64,000 nucleotides of DNA from Roseisalinus antarcticus (GTDB lineage Bacteria > Pseudomonadota > Alphaproteobacteria > Rhodobacterales > Rhodobacteraceae), in assembly GCF_900172355.1 (NCBI RefSeq), contig NZ_FWFZ01000006.1, forward strand, positions 1 to 64,000. Reading direction: 5' to 3'. How positions within the stretch are numbered: the stretch's first letter is position 1; every line of letters starts with the position of its first letter. The notes under the pieces are model-generated. The model worked only from the letters and a program-made list of their open reading frames with translations. It had not been told where the DNA came from and did no database searches. Shown one piece after another: positions 9,087 to 22,660 of the stretch. Both the position numbers and the translations under genes were made by a program.

Positions 9087-9301
9087 AGCTGATCGAGCTG
9101 CGCCACCCGTTCTTTCGGCCTCGCTGGCGACGGGTGGCGGTGACGGTGGTCTGCCTGGGCTGGTCCGTGGTGGAGTTCTCTGGCGACAACACGTTCTGGG
9201 GCATGCTGTTCGGGGCCATCGGGCTCTTGTGCCTCTACGAATTCTTCATCGTGTATGATGAGGCAAATTACACCGAGCCCGACAAGGAGGACGATCCATG
9301 A
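9083..9301 (+). CDS. Small two-helix membrane protein inside the iol operon
   Basis: 72 aa. The ATG overlaps the iolE stop by 4 bp, and its own TGA overlaps the iolB ATG by 4 bp, so it is translationally locked into the operon. A basic N terminus ([11 protein letters not shown]) leads into two hydrophobic helices, about residues 17-31 and 37-55, followed by an acidic tail ([10 protein letters not shown]). The last codons carry the AAGGAGG ribosome binding site of iolB. I do not recognise a characterised family. Possible roles are a membrane anchor or accessory for inositol uptake, but only the position supports this. The paired overlaps and the clean helices argue that it is a real gene. Confidence 0.75.
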   Translation: MKLIELRHPFFRPRWRRVAVTVVCLGWSVVEFSGDNTFWGMLFGAIGLLCLYEFFIVYDEANYTEPDKEDDP

Positions 9302-10104
9302 CCGATCTTTTGCGCCGCCCCCGGGGCACGAGTGGCAAGGTTCACGACATCACCGCCGAGGATGCGGGCTGGGGCTATGTCGGCTTCGGCCTCCACCGTC
9401 TGGCGCCGGGCGAGACGGCGGCCGAGGCCACGGGCGACCGCGAGGTGATCCTTGTGCTGGTCGAGGGCAAGGCCCGGATCGCCGCGAACGGGCAGTCCTA
9501 CGGCGAGCTCGGTGAGCGCATGAGCGTCTGGGAGGCGACCTTGCCGGCGGCGGTCTACGTCCCGGGTGGCGGCGAGTGGAGTGCGGAGGCGACCACCGAC
9601 TGCACCCTGGCCGTCTGCACGGCGCCCGCGACCGGGGACCTGCCGGCCCAGGTGATCGGGCCCGAGGGCATCGACCAGGTGGTGCGCGGCAAGGGCGCCA
9701 ACACCCGTTTCATCCACCCGATCGCCATGGAGGAGCGCGACGTCGCGGGCTCTCTGCTCGTGACCGAGGTCTATACGCCTGCGGGCAATTGGTCGTCCTA
9801 CCCGCCGCACCGCCATGACGAGGACGATTTTCCCGACATGACCTACCTGGAAGAGACCTATTACCACCGTCTGAACCCGTCACAGGGCTATGGCCACCAG
9901 CGGGTCTTTACCGAGGACGGCAGCCTGGACGAGACGATGTCGGTGCACGATCACGACGTGGTGCTTGTGCCGAAGGGCCATCACCCCTGCGGCGCCCCCT
10001 ACGGCTACGAGATGTATTACCTCAACGTCATGGCGGGGCCGCTGCGCAAATGGCGGTTCCGCAACCATCCCGACCACGACTGGATCGCCAGGCGAGACGC
10101 CTGA
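9298..10104 (+). CDS. iolB: 5-deoxy-glucuronate isomerase
   Basis: 268 aa, ATG at 9298 with AAGGAGG 8 nt upstream. It converts 5-deoxy-glucuronate to 5-dehydro-2-deoxygluconate, the IolC substrate. The bicupin fold is visible, with metal-ligand signatures YPPHRHDEDDFPDM (about residues 167-180) and LVPKGHHPCGAPYGYEMYYLN near 223-243. Length is normal for IolB. It is the last gene of the iolC-iolD-iolE-small protein-iolB block. iolA, iolG and transport genes are not here, so the pathway must be completed elsewhere in the genome. Confidence 0.95.
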   Translation: MTDLLRRPRGTSGKVHDITAEDAGWGYVGFGLHRLAPGETAAEATGDREVILVLVEGKARIAANGQSYGELGERMSVWEATLPAAVYVPGGGEWSAEATTDCTLAVCTAPATGDLPAQVIGPEGIDQVVRGKGANTRFIHPIAMEERDVAGSLLVTEVYTPAGNWSSYPPHRHDEDDFPDMTYLEETYYHRLNPSQGYGHQRVFTEDGSLDETMSVHDHDVVLVPKGHHPCGAPYGYEMYYLNVMAGPLRKWRFRNHPDHDWIARRDA

Positions 10105-10111
10105 GCCAGAG

Positions 10112-10327
10112 CTAGAGAAAGCCCATGTGCCGCAGCGCCTGTTCCGCGGCGGCCTTGCGGCGCGGATCGTCGCTCAGCATGTCGGCATTCAGCGCCTGGA
10201 TGATCGGTGTCAAGGTCTTTTCGGCGATCGACGTCCGCACGAAACGCGGGACCCTCTCTGCCGGAATGCGTGTTACGATGTCGGCGGCATCGTGCGCGGA
10301 TGAAAGCGCGTCGTACATGGTCGCCAT
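10112..10327 (-). CDS. Hypothetical 71-aa protein
   Basis: Minus-strand frame ending 7 bp from the iolB stop (convergent). From the ATG at 10327 it reads MATMYDALSSAHDAADIVTR and continues as a soluble, helical, mildly charged protein ending in RHMGFL. An alternative GTG lies 7 codons upstream. No strong ribosome binding site is seen and I recognise no family. Support is the protein-like composition and its place in an otherwise empty 336-bp gap between iolB and pgm. It could be the last gene of the glycogen transcript, 113 bp downstream of the pgm stop. Bases 10328-10440 hold nothing else that I can identify. Confidence 0.4.
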   Translation of the reverse strand: MATMYDALSSAHDAADIVTRIPAERVPRFVRTSIAEKTLTPIIQALNADMLSDDPRRKAAAEQALRHMGFL

Positions 10328-10440
10328 CCTGTCGATCTGATTCCCCACACCGAAAGCGTAGCGCCGCCCGCGCCTTTCGTCGTCAGAAAAGAATCCGGTC
10401 GCTTGAGGGCGTTGGCCGAAGGGCAGAGGCGCGGGGCCGC

Positions 10441-14170
<3,730 letters not shown>

Positions 14171-14173
14171 GAG

Positions 14174-15577
14174 TCAGCCTTTTAGGCTGTCGTAGAGCGC
14201 TGCATAGGCCTTTGCGGAATTCTCCCAGCCCACGGGCTGAGACATGGCGTTTTTTTGCATTTGTGCCCATATCTTGGGCGCTTCCCACAGGTCGCAAAGT
14301 CTATCCAGGGCTCCCGACAGCGCCTCGGTCGTGGTCGGGCTGAATTGCAGGCCGGTGGCCACGCCCTTGTCCAGTGCCGCGGGCGAGGCGTTGATGACCG
14401 TATCGGCAAGCCCGCCGGTCAGCGCGACCACCGGAATCGTGCCGTAGCGCAGGCCGTAAAGCTGGGTCAGGCCGCAGGGCTCGAACCGCGAGGGCACGAG
14501 GATGGCATCCCCGCCGGCGATCAGCCGGTGGGCCAGCGCCTCGTCATAGCCGATGCGGACGGCGACGTTGCGGTCGCCCGCCGCGGCGTGGAACGCATAT
14601 TCCAGCCCCGCATCGCCGGAGCCCAGCAGCGCCAGCTGCCCGCCGCGCCCCAGCAGGGTGCCCAGGGCGCCCTGCAGCAGGTCGAACCCCTTCTGCTCGG
14701 TCAGGCGGCTGACCACGACACAAAGCGGCCCGTCGGACTCGGGCAGGCCCATGGCCTTGCGCAACGCAGTCTTGTTGCGCCCCTTGCCCTTGGCGGTCTT
14801 GTAGGGCGCGATCAGCGGATCGGTCGCGGGGTTCCAGGTGTCCTTGTCGATCCCGTTCAGGACGCCGGACAGGTCCGACCGCCGCGCCCGCATCACGCCG
14901 TCGAGCCCCATGCCGAACTCGGGGCGCATCAACTCCGCCGCGTAAGTCGGTGAGACGGTTGTCAGTTTCGTGGCCCAGACCAGCCCGGCCTTCAGGGCGC
15001 TGACCTGGCCCCAGAACTCGAATCCGTCCGGTGTGAAATCGTCGAGGTCAAGCCGCATGGCCGGGACCTTGGTTGGCGGCGCGAGGCCGTGGAAGGCGAT
15101 ATTGTGGATCGTCAGGATCGTCGGGATGCCGCTGTCGCGCAGGTAATAGGGGACCAGCCCGGCCTGCCAGTCGTGGCAATGCACGAGATCGGGCCGCCAG
15201 CTGCCGGTCTGCGCCAGCGTGGCCGCGACCCAGGAGAGCGCCGCGAAGCGTTCGGGATTGTCCGGCCAGTCGCGCCCGTCGTGGCCCAGATAGATCGAGC
15301 CCGCCCGGTCGAACAGATGCGGCGCGTCCAGCACCAGCAGGTCGAGCGCCCCGAGCTTGCCGGCCAGCACCCGCGCGGGCCCGCCCATGAGGTCGGGCTC
15401 CTTCAGGACGGTCCGGGTCTTTCCCAGCGCCTTGATGACGGCGGGATAGCCGGGCAGCAGGGTCTTCACCTCGATCCCGAGGTCGCCAAGCGCCCCGGGA
15501 AGGGCCCCCGCCACATCCGCCAGCCCGCCGGTCTTGACCAGCGGGGCGCATTCGGAGGTGACGGAGAGGATCTTCAT
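14174..15577 (-). CDS. glgA: Glycogen synthase (ADP-glucose type)
   Basis: 467 aa. The start at 15577 ([20 protein letters not shown]) overlaps the glgC stop by 4 bp (ATGA); a start 5 codons earlier would run into glgC. GT5 enzyme that elongates alpha-1,4-glucan from ADP-glucose. Visible marks are the KTGGLADV substrate loop with Lys15, the N-terminal Rossmann segment [10 protein letters not shown], the synthase motif [10 protein letters not shown], and the C-terminal [20 protein letters not shown] with the catalytic Glu. Full length. Confidence 0.96.
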   Translation of the reverse strand: MKILSVTSECAPLVKTGGLADVAGALPGALGDLGIEVKTLLPGYPAVIKALGKTRTVLKEPDLMGGPARVLAGKLGALDLLVLDAPHLFDRAGSIYLGHDGRDWPDNPERFAALSWVAATLAQTGSWRPDLVHCHDWQAGLVPYYLRDSGIPTILTIHNIAFHGLAPPTKVPAMRLDLDDFTPDGFEFWGQVSALKAGLVWATKLTTVSPTYAAELMRPEFGMGLDGVMRARRSDLSGVLNGIDKDTWNPATDPLIAPYKTAKGKGRNKTALRKAMGLPESDGPLCVVVSRLTEQKGFDLLQGALGTLLGRGGQLALLGSGDAGLEYAFHAAAGDRNVAVRIGYDEALAHRLIAGGDAILVPSRFEPCGLTQLYGLRYGTIPVVALTGGLADTVINASPAALDKGVATGLQFSPTTTEALSGALDRLCDLWEAPKIWAQMQKNAMSQPVGWENSAKAYAALYDSLKG

Positions 15578-16833
15578 TGTGCGGCCGTCCACTTGTCCAC
15601 CATCGGCTGGGTGATGAGGGTGACGCCGCTGTCGGAGACGCGGAAGAACTTGCCGTCCTCGGCGGGATCCTCGCCGACCACCATCCGTTCGGGGATGACG
15701 ACGCCGCTGTCGATGACCACCTTGCGCAGGCGCGCGGAGCGGTTGACCACCACCCGCGGCAGCACCACCGCCTGGTCGAGCACCGCGAAGGAATTGGTGT
15801 GCACATTGGTGAACATCAACGAATTGCGAACCTCGGTGCCCGAGATGATGCAGCCGCCCGACACCATGGACGAAATCGCGATGCCGCGGCGGTCACGCTC
15901 GTCATGGATGAACTTCGCGGGCGGGACGCTCTCGGAATAGGTCCAGATCGGCCACCTGCGGTCCCAGAGGTCGAGCTCGGGGGTGAAATCGGTCAGGTCG
16001 ATGTTGGCCTGCCAGAAGGCGTCGACGGTGCCCACGTCCTTCCAGTAGGCCGGGGCGCCCTCGTCGCGCACGCAGCTGTCGTCGAAGCGGTGGGCCATGG
16101 CCTTGCCGTTCTTGACGATGCCGGGGATCAGGTCGTTGCCGAAATCGTGGCTGGAATTCGGGTCCTCGCTGTCCTTCAGCAGCAGCTCGCGCAGGAATTT
16201 CCACGAGAAGACATAGATGCCCATGGACGCCAGGGCGACGCTCGGATCGTCCGGGGTTCCGGGCGGATCGGCGGGCTTTTCCAGGAAATCGGTAATCTGG
16301 CCGTTGGCATCGGTCGCCATGACGCCGAAGGCGGTCGCCTCCATCCGCGGCACCGTGAGACACCCGATGGTGACATCGGCCTTGGTCTCGACGTGCTGAC
16401 GGATCATGATCTCGTAATCCATCTTGTAGATGTGGTCGCCGGCCAGGATGATGACATAGTCGACGTCATAATCGTCAACGATATCAAAGTTTTGCGTGAC
16501 GGCGTCGGCGGTGCCGCGATACCATTCCTCGCCGCCCATGCGCTGTGATGCGGGCAGGATGTCAAGAAATTCGTTGCGCTCGGCCCGGAAGAAGTTCCAG
16601 CCGCGCTGACAATGGCGGATCAGGCTGTGCGCCTTGTATTGTGTCGCCAGCGCCATCTTGCGAATGCCGGAGTTCATCGCGTTCGACAGCGCGAAGTCGA
16701 TGATCCGCGCCTTGCCGCCGAAATAGACCGCCGGCTTGACCCGCCGGTCCGTCAGCTCCTTGAGACGGGATCCGCGCCCTCCCGCCAGAACGAATGCCAT
16801 CGAGCGCTGGGTGAGTCGTCTGCTGTCTTCCAT
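15574..16833 (-). CDS. glgC: Glucose-1-phosphate adenylyltransferase (ADP-glucose pyrophosphorylase)
   Basis: 419 aa, with AGGGAGG just upstream. It makes ADP-glucose, the committed step of glycogen synthesis and the usual point of allosteric control. The pyrophosphorylase signature [20 protein letters not shown] spans about residues 17-36. The NTP-transferase core follows ([42 protein letters not shown]). A left-handed beta-helix C-terminal domain is suggested by [17 protein letters not shown]. In relatives such as Rhodobacter the enzyme is activated by glycolytic intermediates; the effectors here are not deducible from sequence. It lies 25 bp after glgB. Confidence 0.96.
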   Translation of the reverse strand: MEDSRRLTQRSMAFVLAGGRGSRLKELTDRRVKPAVYFGGKARIIDFALSNAMNSGIRKMALATQYKAHSLIRHCQRGWNFFRAERNEFLDILPASQRMGGEEWYRGTADAVTQNFDIVDDYDVDYVIILAGDHIYKMDYEIMIRQHVETKADVTIGCLTVPRMEATAFGVMATDANGQITDFLEKPADPPGTPDDPSVALASMGIYVFSWKFLRELLLKDSEDPNSSHDFGNDLIPGIVKNGKAMAHRFDDSCVRDEGAPAYWKDVGTVDAFWQANIDLTDFTPELDLWDRRWPIWTYSESVPPAKFIHDERDRRGIAISSMVSGGCIISGTEVRNSLMFTNVHTNSFAVLDQAVVLPRVVVNRSARLRKVVIDSGVVIPERMVVGEDPAEDGKFFRVSDSGVTLITQPMVDKWTAAQ

Positions 16834-16858
16834 CGTATCCTCCCTTAGTTGCCCCGTC

Positions 16859-19045
16859 TCAGGCGAGGCTGAACATCACCGTCGCCAGACCAGGCAGGGT
16901 GATGGAAATCGAGTGATCGCGGCCATGGGCGGGGGTGGCCGTGGCCTCGACGCCCCCGAGGTTGCCGCGATTGCCGCCACCGTAGGCCTCGGCGTCGGTG
17001 TTGAGTGTCTCGGCCCAGTGCCCGGCCGACGGCACGCCCACGCGGAAGCCCGTCCGCTCCATCGGGGTGAAGTTGCACACCACGAGGACCGGCGGATCGC
17101 CGTCCGCGCCCTTGCGCAGGAAGCTGAGCACGGATTGATCCGCATTGGCATGGTCGACCCATTCGAACCCCTCGGGCTCGCAATCCTTGGCATGCAGCGC
17201 CGGCGTCTCGCGGTAGACCCGGTTGAGATCGCGCACCAGCGACTGGACCCCCTTGTGCGGCGCCGTGTGGGCCGCCTCCCAATCCAGCTGCCGGTCATGG
17301 TTCCATTCGGCGGGCTGGCCGAACTCCGTGCCCATGAATAGCAGTTTCTTGCCCGGGTGCCCCCACATGAAGCCGTAATACGCCCGCAGATTTGCAAATT
17401 TCTGCCATTCGTCCCCGGGCATCTTTTCCAGCATGGAGCCTTTGCCATGCACCACCTCGTCATGGCTGATCGGCAGGATGAAGTTTTCGGAAAAAGCCCA
17501 GCTGATCGTGTTCGTCATCTGGTGATGGTGATACTTGCGGTGGATCGGCTCGCGGCTGATGTAGTCGAGCGTGTCGTTCATCCAGCCCATGTTCCACTTG
17601 AACCCGAAGCCCAGCCCGCCGGCATCGACCGGGGCCGAGACCCCGGGGTAGGAGGTCGATTCCTCGGCCACCGTCATGATGCCGGGCTGATCGCCGTAGA
17701 CCAGCGTGTTCATCCGCTTGAACAGCTCGATCGCTTCGAGGTTCTCGCGGCCGCCGTACTTGTTGGGCACCCACTCGCCCTCGTTGCGCGAGTAATCGCG
17801 GTAGAGCATCGAGGCCACCGCATCCACGCGCAGCCCGTCCACGTGGTATTCGTCCAGCCAATAGAGGGCGTTGGCCACCAGGTAATTCGCCACCTCGCGG
17901 CGGCCGTAATTGTAGATCAGGGTGTTCCAGTCCTGGTGGAAGCCTTCGCGGGGGTCGGCATGTTCATAGAGTGCCGTGCCGTCGAACCGGCCGAGCCCGT
18001 GGGCGTCGGTGGGGAAATGTCCCGGCACCCAGTCCAGCAGAATGCCGAGCCCGGCCTTGTGCGCCGCTTCCACGAGATCGCGGAATTCATGCGGCGGGCC
18101 GAACCGGATGGTCGGGGCGAACATGCCCACCGGCTGATAGCCCCAGGACCCGTCGAAGGGGAATTCGCTGACCGGCAGGAACTCCATGTGGGTAAAGCCC
18201 ATGTCCTTGACATAGGCCACCAGATCCGTCGCCAGCTCCTTGTAGGAAAACGGGCGTCCGCCCTGATCGAAGCGGCGATTCCACGAGCCCAGGTGCACTT
18301 CGTAGATCGAGATCGGCGCGGCGCGGTTGTTGGCCGCCGCCCGTGTCTCCATCCAGTCGCTGTCGTCCCAGCCATAGCCGCGGATGTCGCGGACGACGCT
18401 GGCGGTCTCGGGCGGGTGCTGTGCGCCGAAGCCGACCGGGTCGGCCTTCAGAAGGCGCTCGCCGTGGCGGGTGATGACCTCGTATTTGTAGGCCGCCGTC
18501 TCAGCCACGCCGGGCACGAAGATCTCCCAGACGCCGGTGCCGCCGCGGCGGCGCATCACGTGACGCCGGCCGTCCCAGACATTGAAGTCGCCGATGACCG
18601 ACACCCGCGCCGCGTTGGGCGCCCAGACCGCGAAATGCGTGCCCTCGGCGCCCTCATGGGTCATCACATGCGCACCGAGCGCTTCCCAGATGCGGTGGTG
18701 AGAGCCTTCGCCCAGGAGGTATTCATCGAAATCCGACATCACCGGGCCGAAGCTGTAGGCATCCCGGTAGGACCATTCGGCGCCCTTGCCGTCCTCTGCG
18801 TGCAGGACGTAGGGCTCGCCCGCCGGGACCTTGCCGGCGAAGACCGGGCCGTCGACCCGTTCCAGCGGGCAGGATTTCGATCCGACCCGCGCCTCGAGCG
18901 TTGCCGCGCCGGGGTCCAGGGCGACAACCCAGGTGGCGCGGCCGTGCTTGTGGGGTCCCAGGACGGAAAACGGATCGGGGTGCCGCGCTTCTGCAAGCGC
19001 CTGGGCCGTCTCGATCGTGATCGGCAGCGAATTTGATGCGGCCAT
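16859..19045 (-). CDS. glgB: 1,4-alpha-glucan branching enzyme
   Basis: 728 aa, AAGGAGG 11 nt upstream of ATG. GH13 enzyme that introduces alpha-1,6 branches into glycogen. N-terminal CBM48 regions ([30 protein letters not shown]) precede the barrel. Catalytic regions are [27 protein letters not shown] (nucleophile Asp), MTVAEEST (acid Glu) and [15 protein letters not shown]. The full-length N terminus of about 110 residues before the CBM48 places it with the long GlgB type. It starts 57 bp after the stop of the small kinase gene; no separate promoter was recognised in that gap. Confidence 0.96.
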   Translation of the reverse strand: MAASNSLPITIETAQALAEARHPDPFSVLGPHKHGRATWVVALDPGAATLEARVGSKSCPLERVDGPVFAGKVPAGEPYVLHAEDGKGAEWSYRDAYSFGPVMSDFDEYLLGEGSHHRIWEALGAHVMTHEGAEGTHFAVWAPNAARVSVIGDFNVWDGRRHVMRRRGGTGVWEIFVPGVAETAAYKYEVITRHGERLLKADPVGFGAQHPPETASVVRDIRGYGWDDSDWMETRAAANNRAAPISIYEVHLGSWNRRFDQGGRPFSYKELATDLVAYVKDMGFTHMEFLPVSEFPFDGSWGYQPVGMFAPTIRFGPPHEFRDLVEAAHKAGLGILLDWVPGHFPTDAHGLGRFDGTALYEHADPREGFHQDWNTLIYNYGRREVANYLVANALYWLDEYHVDGLRVDAVASMLYRDYSRNEGEWVPNKYGGRENLEAIELFKRMNTLVYGDQPGIMTVAEESTSYPGVSAPVDAGGLGFGFKWNMGWMNDTLDYISREPIHRKYHHHQMTNTISWAFSENFILPISHDEVVHGKGSMLEKMPGDEWQKFANLRAYYGFMWGHPGKKLLFMGTEFGQPAEWNHDRQLDWEAAHTAPHKGVQSLVRDLNRVYRETPALHAKDCEPEGFEWVDHANADQSVLSFLRKGADGDPPVLVVCNFTPMERTGFRVGVPSAGHWAETLNTDAEAYGGGNRGNLGGVEATATPAHGRDHSISITLPGLATVMFSLA

Positions 19046-19102
19046 GAGCAGCGATGTCCTCCTTGGGCAATTGCCCTCATGGGAACATGTATCAACGGGG
19101 TG

Positions 19103-19726
19103 TCAAAGAGTAAAATCGGCCTTCAGCGGTTTCTCGATGACTCGCAGGGCGTTGGGGATGTCGTTCCGCTCGGCCCGCTGGGTCGCCGCGGTGCGGGACA
19201 GGCCGTGGCTGAGCCAGCGCTGAATGAGCCGGGCGCGCAGTTCGGGCACCGGCACGTCGATCCGCACGGCGATGTCCCACAGCGCCTCGAGCTGGGACCA
19301 GGGCCGTTCGTTGAACAGCACGTAGTTGCCTTCGACCACGATCACCTGGCATTCGGCGGGCACCACGAGGGCGCCGGCGACCGACAGGTCGCGGGCCCGG
19401 TCGAAGGTCGGCAGCACGACCTCCTGCCCGTCGCTCAGCCGGCGCATGGCGTTCAGGAAGCCCATGCCGTCGAAGGTCTCGGGCGCCCCCTTGCGCAGGC
19501 GCAGTCCCCGGGTGTCGAGCACGCCGTTGTCGAGGTGAAAGCCGTCCATCGGCACCACTTCGCAGCGCACCTTCTGCTGGCGCAGACGCCGGCCGATCTC
19601 GCCGGCGAGGGTGGATTTGCCGCTGGCCGGGGCCCCGGCAATGGCCACGAGCAGACGTGCGCGGTCCTGTCTCGCGGTGTGGATCGCCTCGGCGACCGTG
19701 TTCACGTGTGAGGTTATGTCGATCAT
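19103..19726 (-). CDS. Small P-loop kinase (pantothenate kinase/uridine kinase-like; FrcK/YggC type)
   Basis: 207 aa from ATG 19726; a longer opening to 19807 is less likely because the added residues are low-complexity. The Walker A motif GAPASGKST (about residues 31-39) is followed by PMDGFHLDNGVLD, the substrate-loop pattern of uridine/pantothenate/phosphoribulokinase-like enzymes, then IVVEGNYVLFN and RLIQRWLSHG with the lid arginines. Relatives are annotated as nucleoside/nucleotide kinase family or fructokinase-associated FrcK; the true substrate is not deducible. It is the first gene of the glycogen operon (57 bp before glgB). That placement suggests a sugar substrate feeding the hexose-phosphate pool (inference). 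Confidence 0.7.
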   Translation of the reverse strand: MIDITSHVNTVAEAIHTARQDRARLLVAIAGAPASGKSTLAGEIGRRLRQQKVRCEVVPMDGFHLDNGVLDTRGLRLRKGAPETFDGMGFLNAMRRLSDGQEVVLPTFDRARDLSVAGALVVPAECQVIVVEGNYVLFNERPWSQLEALWDIAVRIDVPVPELRARLIQRWLSHGLSRTAATQRAERNDIPNALRVIEKPLKADFTL

Positions 19727-20109
19727 GGTGGAAGACTCTTCTGCCCGGCCTGCCTTGCCTCCACCATAGCCCGCGACCGGGGCCGGGTGCGAGGGCAAAG
19801 CCGCCATTTCGCGGCAATTCGCCGATCCGCGGCCCCGGGGTGGCGGGGGCGCCGCGGCGGTGCGCCGCCGTTTCCTTTGCCGGCAAATTGTGGAAGCGAC
19901 GCGACAGGTGGTTTAAAATCTGCGCACAATGCATAACTAATAAGGGTCGTATCGCGACCCGGGAAACCGGGCTTCGGAGGAGATGCCCTGCTTTTGGGCA
20001 GAATGCCCTCAAGGCGGTCATGTCAGATCACGATCGCCCCGGGAGCGGAACAAGCGGTATTGTCGCCGGCTTGGGTTGATGCAGACTGATGCTGCGAGGA
20101 GAGCTAGAG
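19727..20109. other. Divergent intergenic region between the glycogen and trehalose operons
   Basis: 383 bp separate the minus-strand kinase/glg operon from otsBA, so both promoters should lie here. An AT-richer patch at about 19912-19948 (TTTAAAATC, CATAACTAATAAG) is the best promoter candidate, followed by a short hairpin GGGTCG-TATCG-CGACCC (19945-19961). No clean -35/-10 pair was found. A GGAAC near 20047 lacks a CGTT at the 16-17 nt spacing. Very short frames here are not supported. Confidence 0.35.
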
Positions 20110-20904
20110 ATGTATTACGAGATGATCGGCTTCATGGCGGAACCACATGGCGATGGTCCCTGCGAGGTGGAGCTTCCGCAGATCGACCTGGCCAACTCCG
20201 CGCTGTTTCTGGATTTCGACGGGACCCTGGTCGACATCGCGGACACGCCCGACAGCGTGTCTGTGCCCTCCGACCTGCCGGACCTTCTCAAGACGCTGAA
20301 CGAGGCGACCGGCGGCAAGCTGGTCATCGTCACCGGCCGCCCGGTGGCGGATGTCTCGCGCTTTCTGGGCGGGTTCGAGGGTCACGTGATCGGGTGCCAC
20401 GGCGCCGAGGATCGGGTCGATGGCGAGGTGCGGAGGCATCCGCTGGCCTATTCGGACGTGGTCAAGCGCCTTGGCGACATGGTCGAGGCCTTCGCGGCGA
20501 CCCATGACGGGCTGCTGGCGGAACGAAAGCCCACAGGGGTGGTGATCCATTTCCGCCAGGTCCCCGAGCAGGAGCCCGACGCCTACACCTTCCTGCATGC
20601 GCTCGAGCAGAGCCATGAGGGTTTTGACCTGCACCATTCCAAGATGGCCTACGAGCTGCGCCCCGCCGGGATCAGCAAGGACGCCTCGATCCAGCGCGTG
20701 ATGGAAAGCGAAGGCTTTGCCGGCCGCCGTCCGATCTTCTTCGGCGACGACGTCACCGACGAGCCGGCGCTGGCCTGGGTCTCGGCCCGGACCGACGGCA
20801 TCGCGGTCAAGGTCGGCACCGGCGACACCTCCGCCGGATTTCGGGTCCATGACACGGCGTCCGCCCGCCAGGCGCTCAAGATCTGGGCCGGTCTCGGGAG
20901 CTGA
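20110..20904 (+). CDS. otsB: Trehalose-6-phosphate phosphatase
   Basis: 264 aa from ATG 20110, chosen because GAGGAGAGC lies just upstream; an in-frame ATG at 20089 would swallow that site. HAD-superfamily enzyme that dephosphorylates trehalose-6-phosphate. Motif I is LFLDFDGTL with nucleophile Asp35 and acid Asp37. Motif II follows VIVTGRP, and motif IV is IFFGDDVTDEPAL. ELRPAGISKDASI is the typical OtsB substrate-loop segment. Full length. It is followed after 3 nt by otsA, forming an osmo/stress-protectant operon. Confidence 0.95.
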   Translation: MYYEMIGFMAEPHGDGPCEVELPQIDLANSALFLDFDGTLVDIADTPDSVSVPSDLPDLLKTLNEATGGKLVIVTGRPVADVSRFLGGFEGHVIGCHGAEDRVDGEVRRHPLAYSDVVKRLGDMVEAFAATHDGLLAERKPTGVVIHFRQVPEQEPDAYTFLHALEQSHEGFDLHHSKMAYELRPAGISKDASIQRVMESEGFAGRRPIFFGDDVTDEPALAWVSARTDGIAVKVGTGDTSAGFRVHDTASARQALKIWAGLGS

Positions 20905-20907
20905 CCA

Positions 20908-22275
20908 ATGTCTGACGGTCGCCTGGTCGTCGTCTCGAATCGCATCCCGACGGACGCGCAGCCTTCGGGGGGCCTCGTGGTCGCGTTGCACGAGGCGCTC
21001 GAAAGCCGCGGCGGGGTGTGGATCGGGTCCTCCGGAGAGATCGCCGAGGCTCCGGGGCCCCTGCACGAGATCCCGCACGACAGCTACACCAAGCTCGCCT
21101 ATGACCTGACCGAGGCCGAGCACAAGGGCTTCTACCTCGGCCATGCCAATTCGGTGATCTGGCCGCTGTTTCATCACCGCGCCGACCTGATCGACGTTGA
21201 TGAAGAGAACCGCTGGAAATACATGTCGGTCAACGCCCGCGTGGCCAAGCTGGTCGCCGAGGTGCTGGAGCCCGACGACGTGCTGTGGATCCACGACTAC
21301 CATTTCCTGCCGCTGGCGTTCGAGTTGCGCAAGCTGGGGGTGCGCAACCGGATCGGCTTCTTCCTGCACATCACCTTCCCGAACCCCTCCGATATCGCCG
21401 CACTGCCCGACCGCAAGCAGCTGGGCACCTGGATTTCCTCCTGCGATCTCGTGGGCTTGCAGACCAAGCGCGACGTCTCCGCCTGCCTGGAATGGCTGCG
21501 GTCGGACACGGATGCCGAGTTCACCCTGCGCGGTCGGATGAAGCTCGACGACCGGCTCTTCGAGGTCCGCAGCTTTCCCATCGGGATCGACGTGGATTCC
21601 TTCGCCCGCGCGGCGGAGGCGGCCGATATCACCATCGCCGACCTGCCGGTGGACCAGAAACTGGTGCTGGGCGTCGATCGGCTGGATTATTCCAAGGGCC
21701 TGCCCAACCGGTTCGAGGCCTTCGGCAAGTATCTCAGCCAGCGCCAGCCCGACGCGCCGCGCGCGACCATGCTGCAGATCGCCCCGCCCAGCCGCGAGGA
21801 CGTGGAAGCCTACCGCGACATCCGCGCCGAGCTCGAGAGCATGGCCGGCTCCGTCAACGGCGAACATGCCGAGATCGACTGGACCCCGATCCGCTATTTG
21901 CGGCGCCCGATCCCGCGCGAAATCCTCGCCGGGCTCTACCGGCGAGCGGACCTGTGCCTGGTCACGCCGCTCGCCGACGGGATGAACCTGGTGGCCAAGG
22001 AATTCGTCGCGGCCCAGGACGGCAACAACCCCGGCGTGCTGATCTTGTCGCATTTCGCAGGCGCGGCCGAACAGCTGGACGAGGCGCTGATGGTCAATCC
22101 CTATGACATCGCGGGCATGGCCAAGGCGATCGACCAGGCGCTGGCCATGTCCCTTCACGAACGCCATGCGCGGTGGCTCTCGATGATGCGGGTGATCCGC
22201 GAGACCGATATCTCGTGGTGGACGGACAGCTACCTGCGCGCCCTGCGGGGCCAGCCGGAGCTGCAAGAGGCCTGA
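20908..22275 (+). CDS. otsA: Trehalose-6-phosphate synthase
   Basis: 455 aa. GT20 enzyme joining UDP-glucose (or a related donor) and glucose-6-phosphate. Signatures in order: LVVVSNRIPT, QPSGGLVVALHEAL (substrate-binding Gly-Gly loop), VLWIHDYHFLPL, GFFLHITFPNPSDI, LGVDRLDYSKGLPNRFEAF, then TPLADGMNLVAKEFVAAQ and LILSHFAGAAEQLDEALMVNPYD of the C-terminal Rossmann domain. Length is normal for bacterial OtsA. The gene order otsB-otsA with a 3-nt gap implies one transcript. Confidence 0.96.
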   Translation: MSDGRLVVVSNRIPTDAQPSGGLVVALHEALESRGGVWIGSSGEIAEAPGPLHEIPHDSYTKLAYDLTEAEHKGFYLGHANSVIWPLFHHRADLIDVDEENRWKYMSVNARVAKLVAEVLEPDDVLWIHDYHFLPLAFELRKLGVRNRIGFFLHITFPNPSDIAALPDRKQLGTWISSCDLVGLQTKRDVSACLEWLRSDTDAEFTLRGRMKLDDRLFEVRSFPIGIDVDSFARAAEAADITIADLPVDQKLVLGVDRLDYSKGLPNRFEAFGKYLSQRQPDAPRATMLQIAPPSREDVEAYRDIRAELESMAGSVNGEHAEIDWTPIRYLRRPIPREILAGLYRRADLCLVTPLADGMNLVAKEFVAAQDGNNPGVLILSHFAGAAEQLDEALMVNPYDIAGMAKAIDQALAMSLHERHARWLSMMRVIRETDISWWTDSYLRALRGQPELQEA

Positions 22276-22660
22276 GCGGCCCGGACCTGCACCGCGGCCG
22301 GCTCCAGGCCGGTCCGCTCGCGGCAAGTGCCTGGAATAATTGGCCAAAGCAGCGATCCACAAAATTGTCGGAAAAAAGGTCGGGGGCCGGGAACCGAAGC
22401 AGTCTTGAACCGTTATCCTCACGACACGCGCATGCGCCTCTGTCCAGATCAGCCGGCCGCGACGGATCCCTGTCCCCCGAGTCCCCTCGAACGTCGCGGC
22501 CGGCCTGGTCCATCCCCCTGACAGTCTTTCCAGAAATACAACAGCTTGCGCCCTTTCCACGGGAGAGGGTCCTGCGGCGGTTGCACCTCGTGGCCCGGGC
22601 GGCGATGAAGGGGCATTCTCCGGCGCCCTTGCGCGGCCCCGTCAGGACGAAGGCGACCTT
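22276..22660. other. Intergenic region upstream of the YihY/BrkB gene
   Basis: 385 bp after otsA. Apart from an EcfG-type promoter at 22390-22414 and GC-rich imperfect stems just after the otsA stop, nothing is recognised. Forward open frames in it have no supporting features. Confidence 0.4.
22390..22414 (+). promoter_or_regulatory. EcfG-type (general stress sigma factor) promoter upstream of yihY
   Basis: GGAAC (22390-22394), a 16-nt spacer, and CGTT (22411-22414) match exactly the alphaproteobacterial EcfG consensus GGAAC-N16/17-CGTT. It points at the YihY/BrkB gene, leaving a leader of about 240 nt. The ecfG gene itself is in this window. Confidence 0.65.

Noticed and set aside
20047-20073. 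GGAAC upstream of otsB as an EcfG promoter
   Set aside because: At 16-17 nt spacing the sequence reads GGCT/GCTT, not CGTT; the match is too poor to claim.
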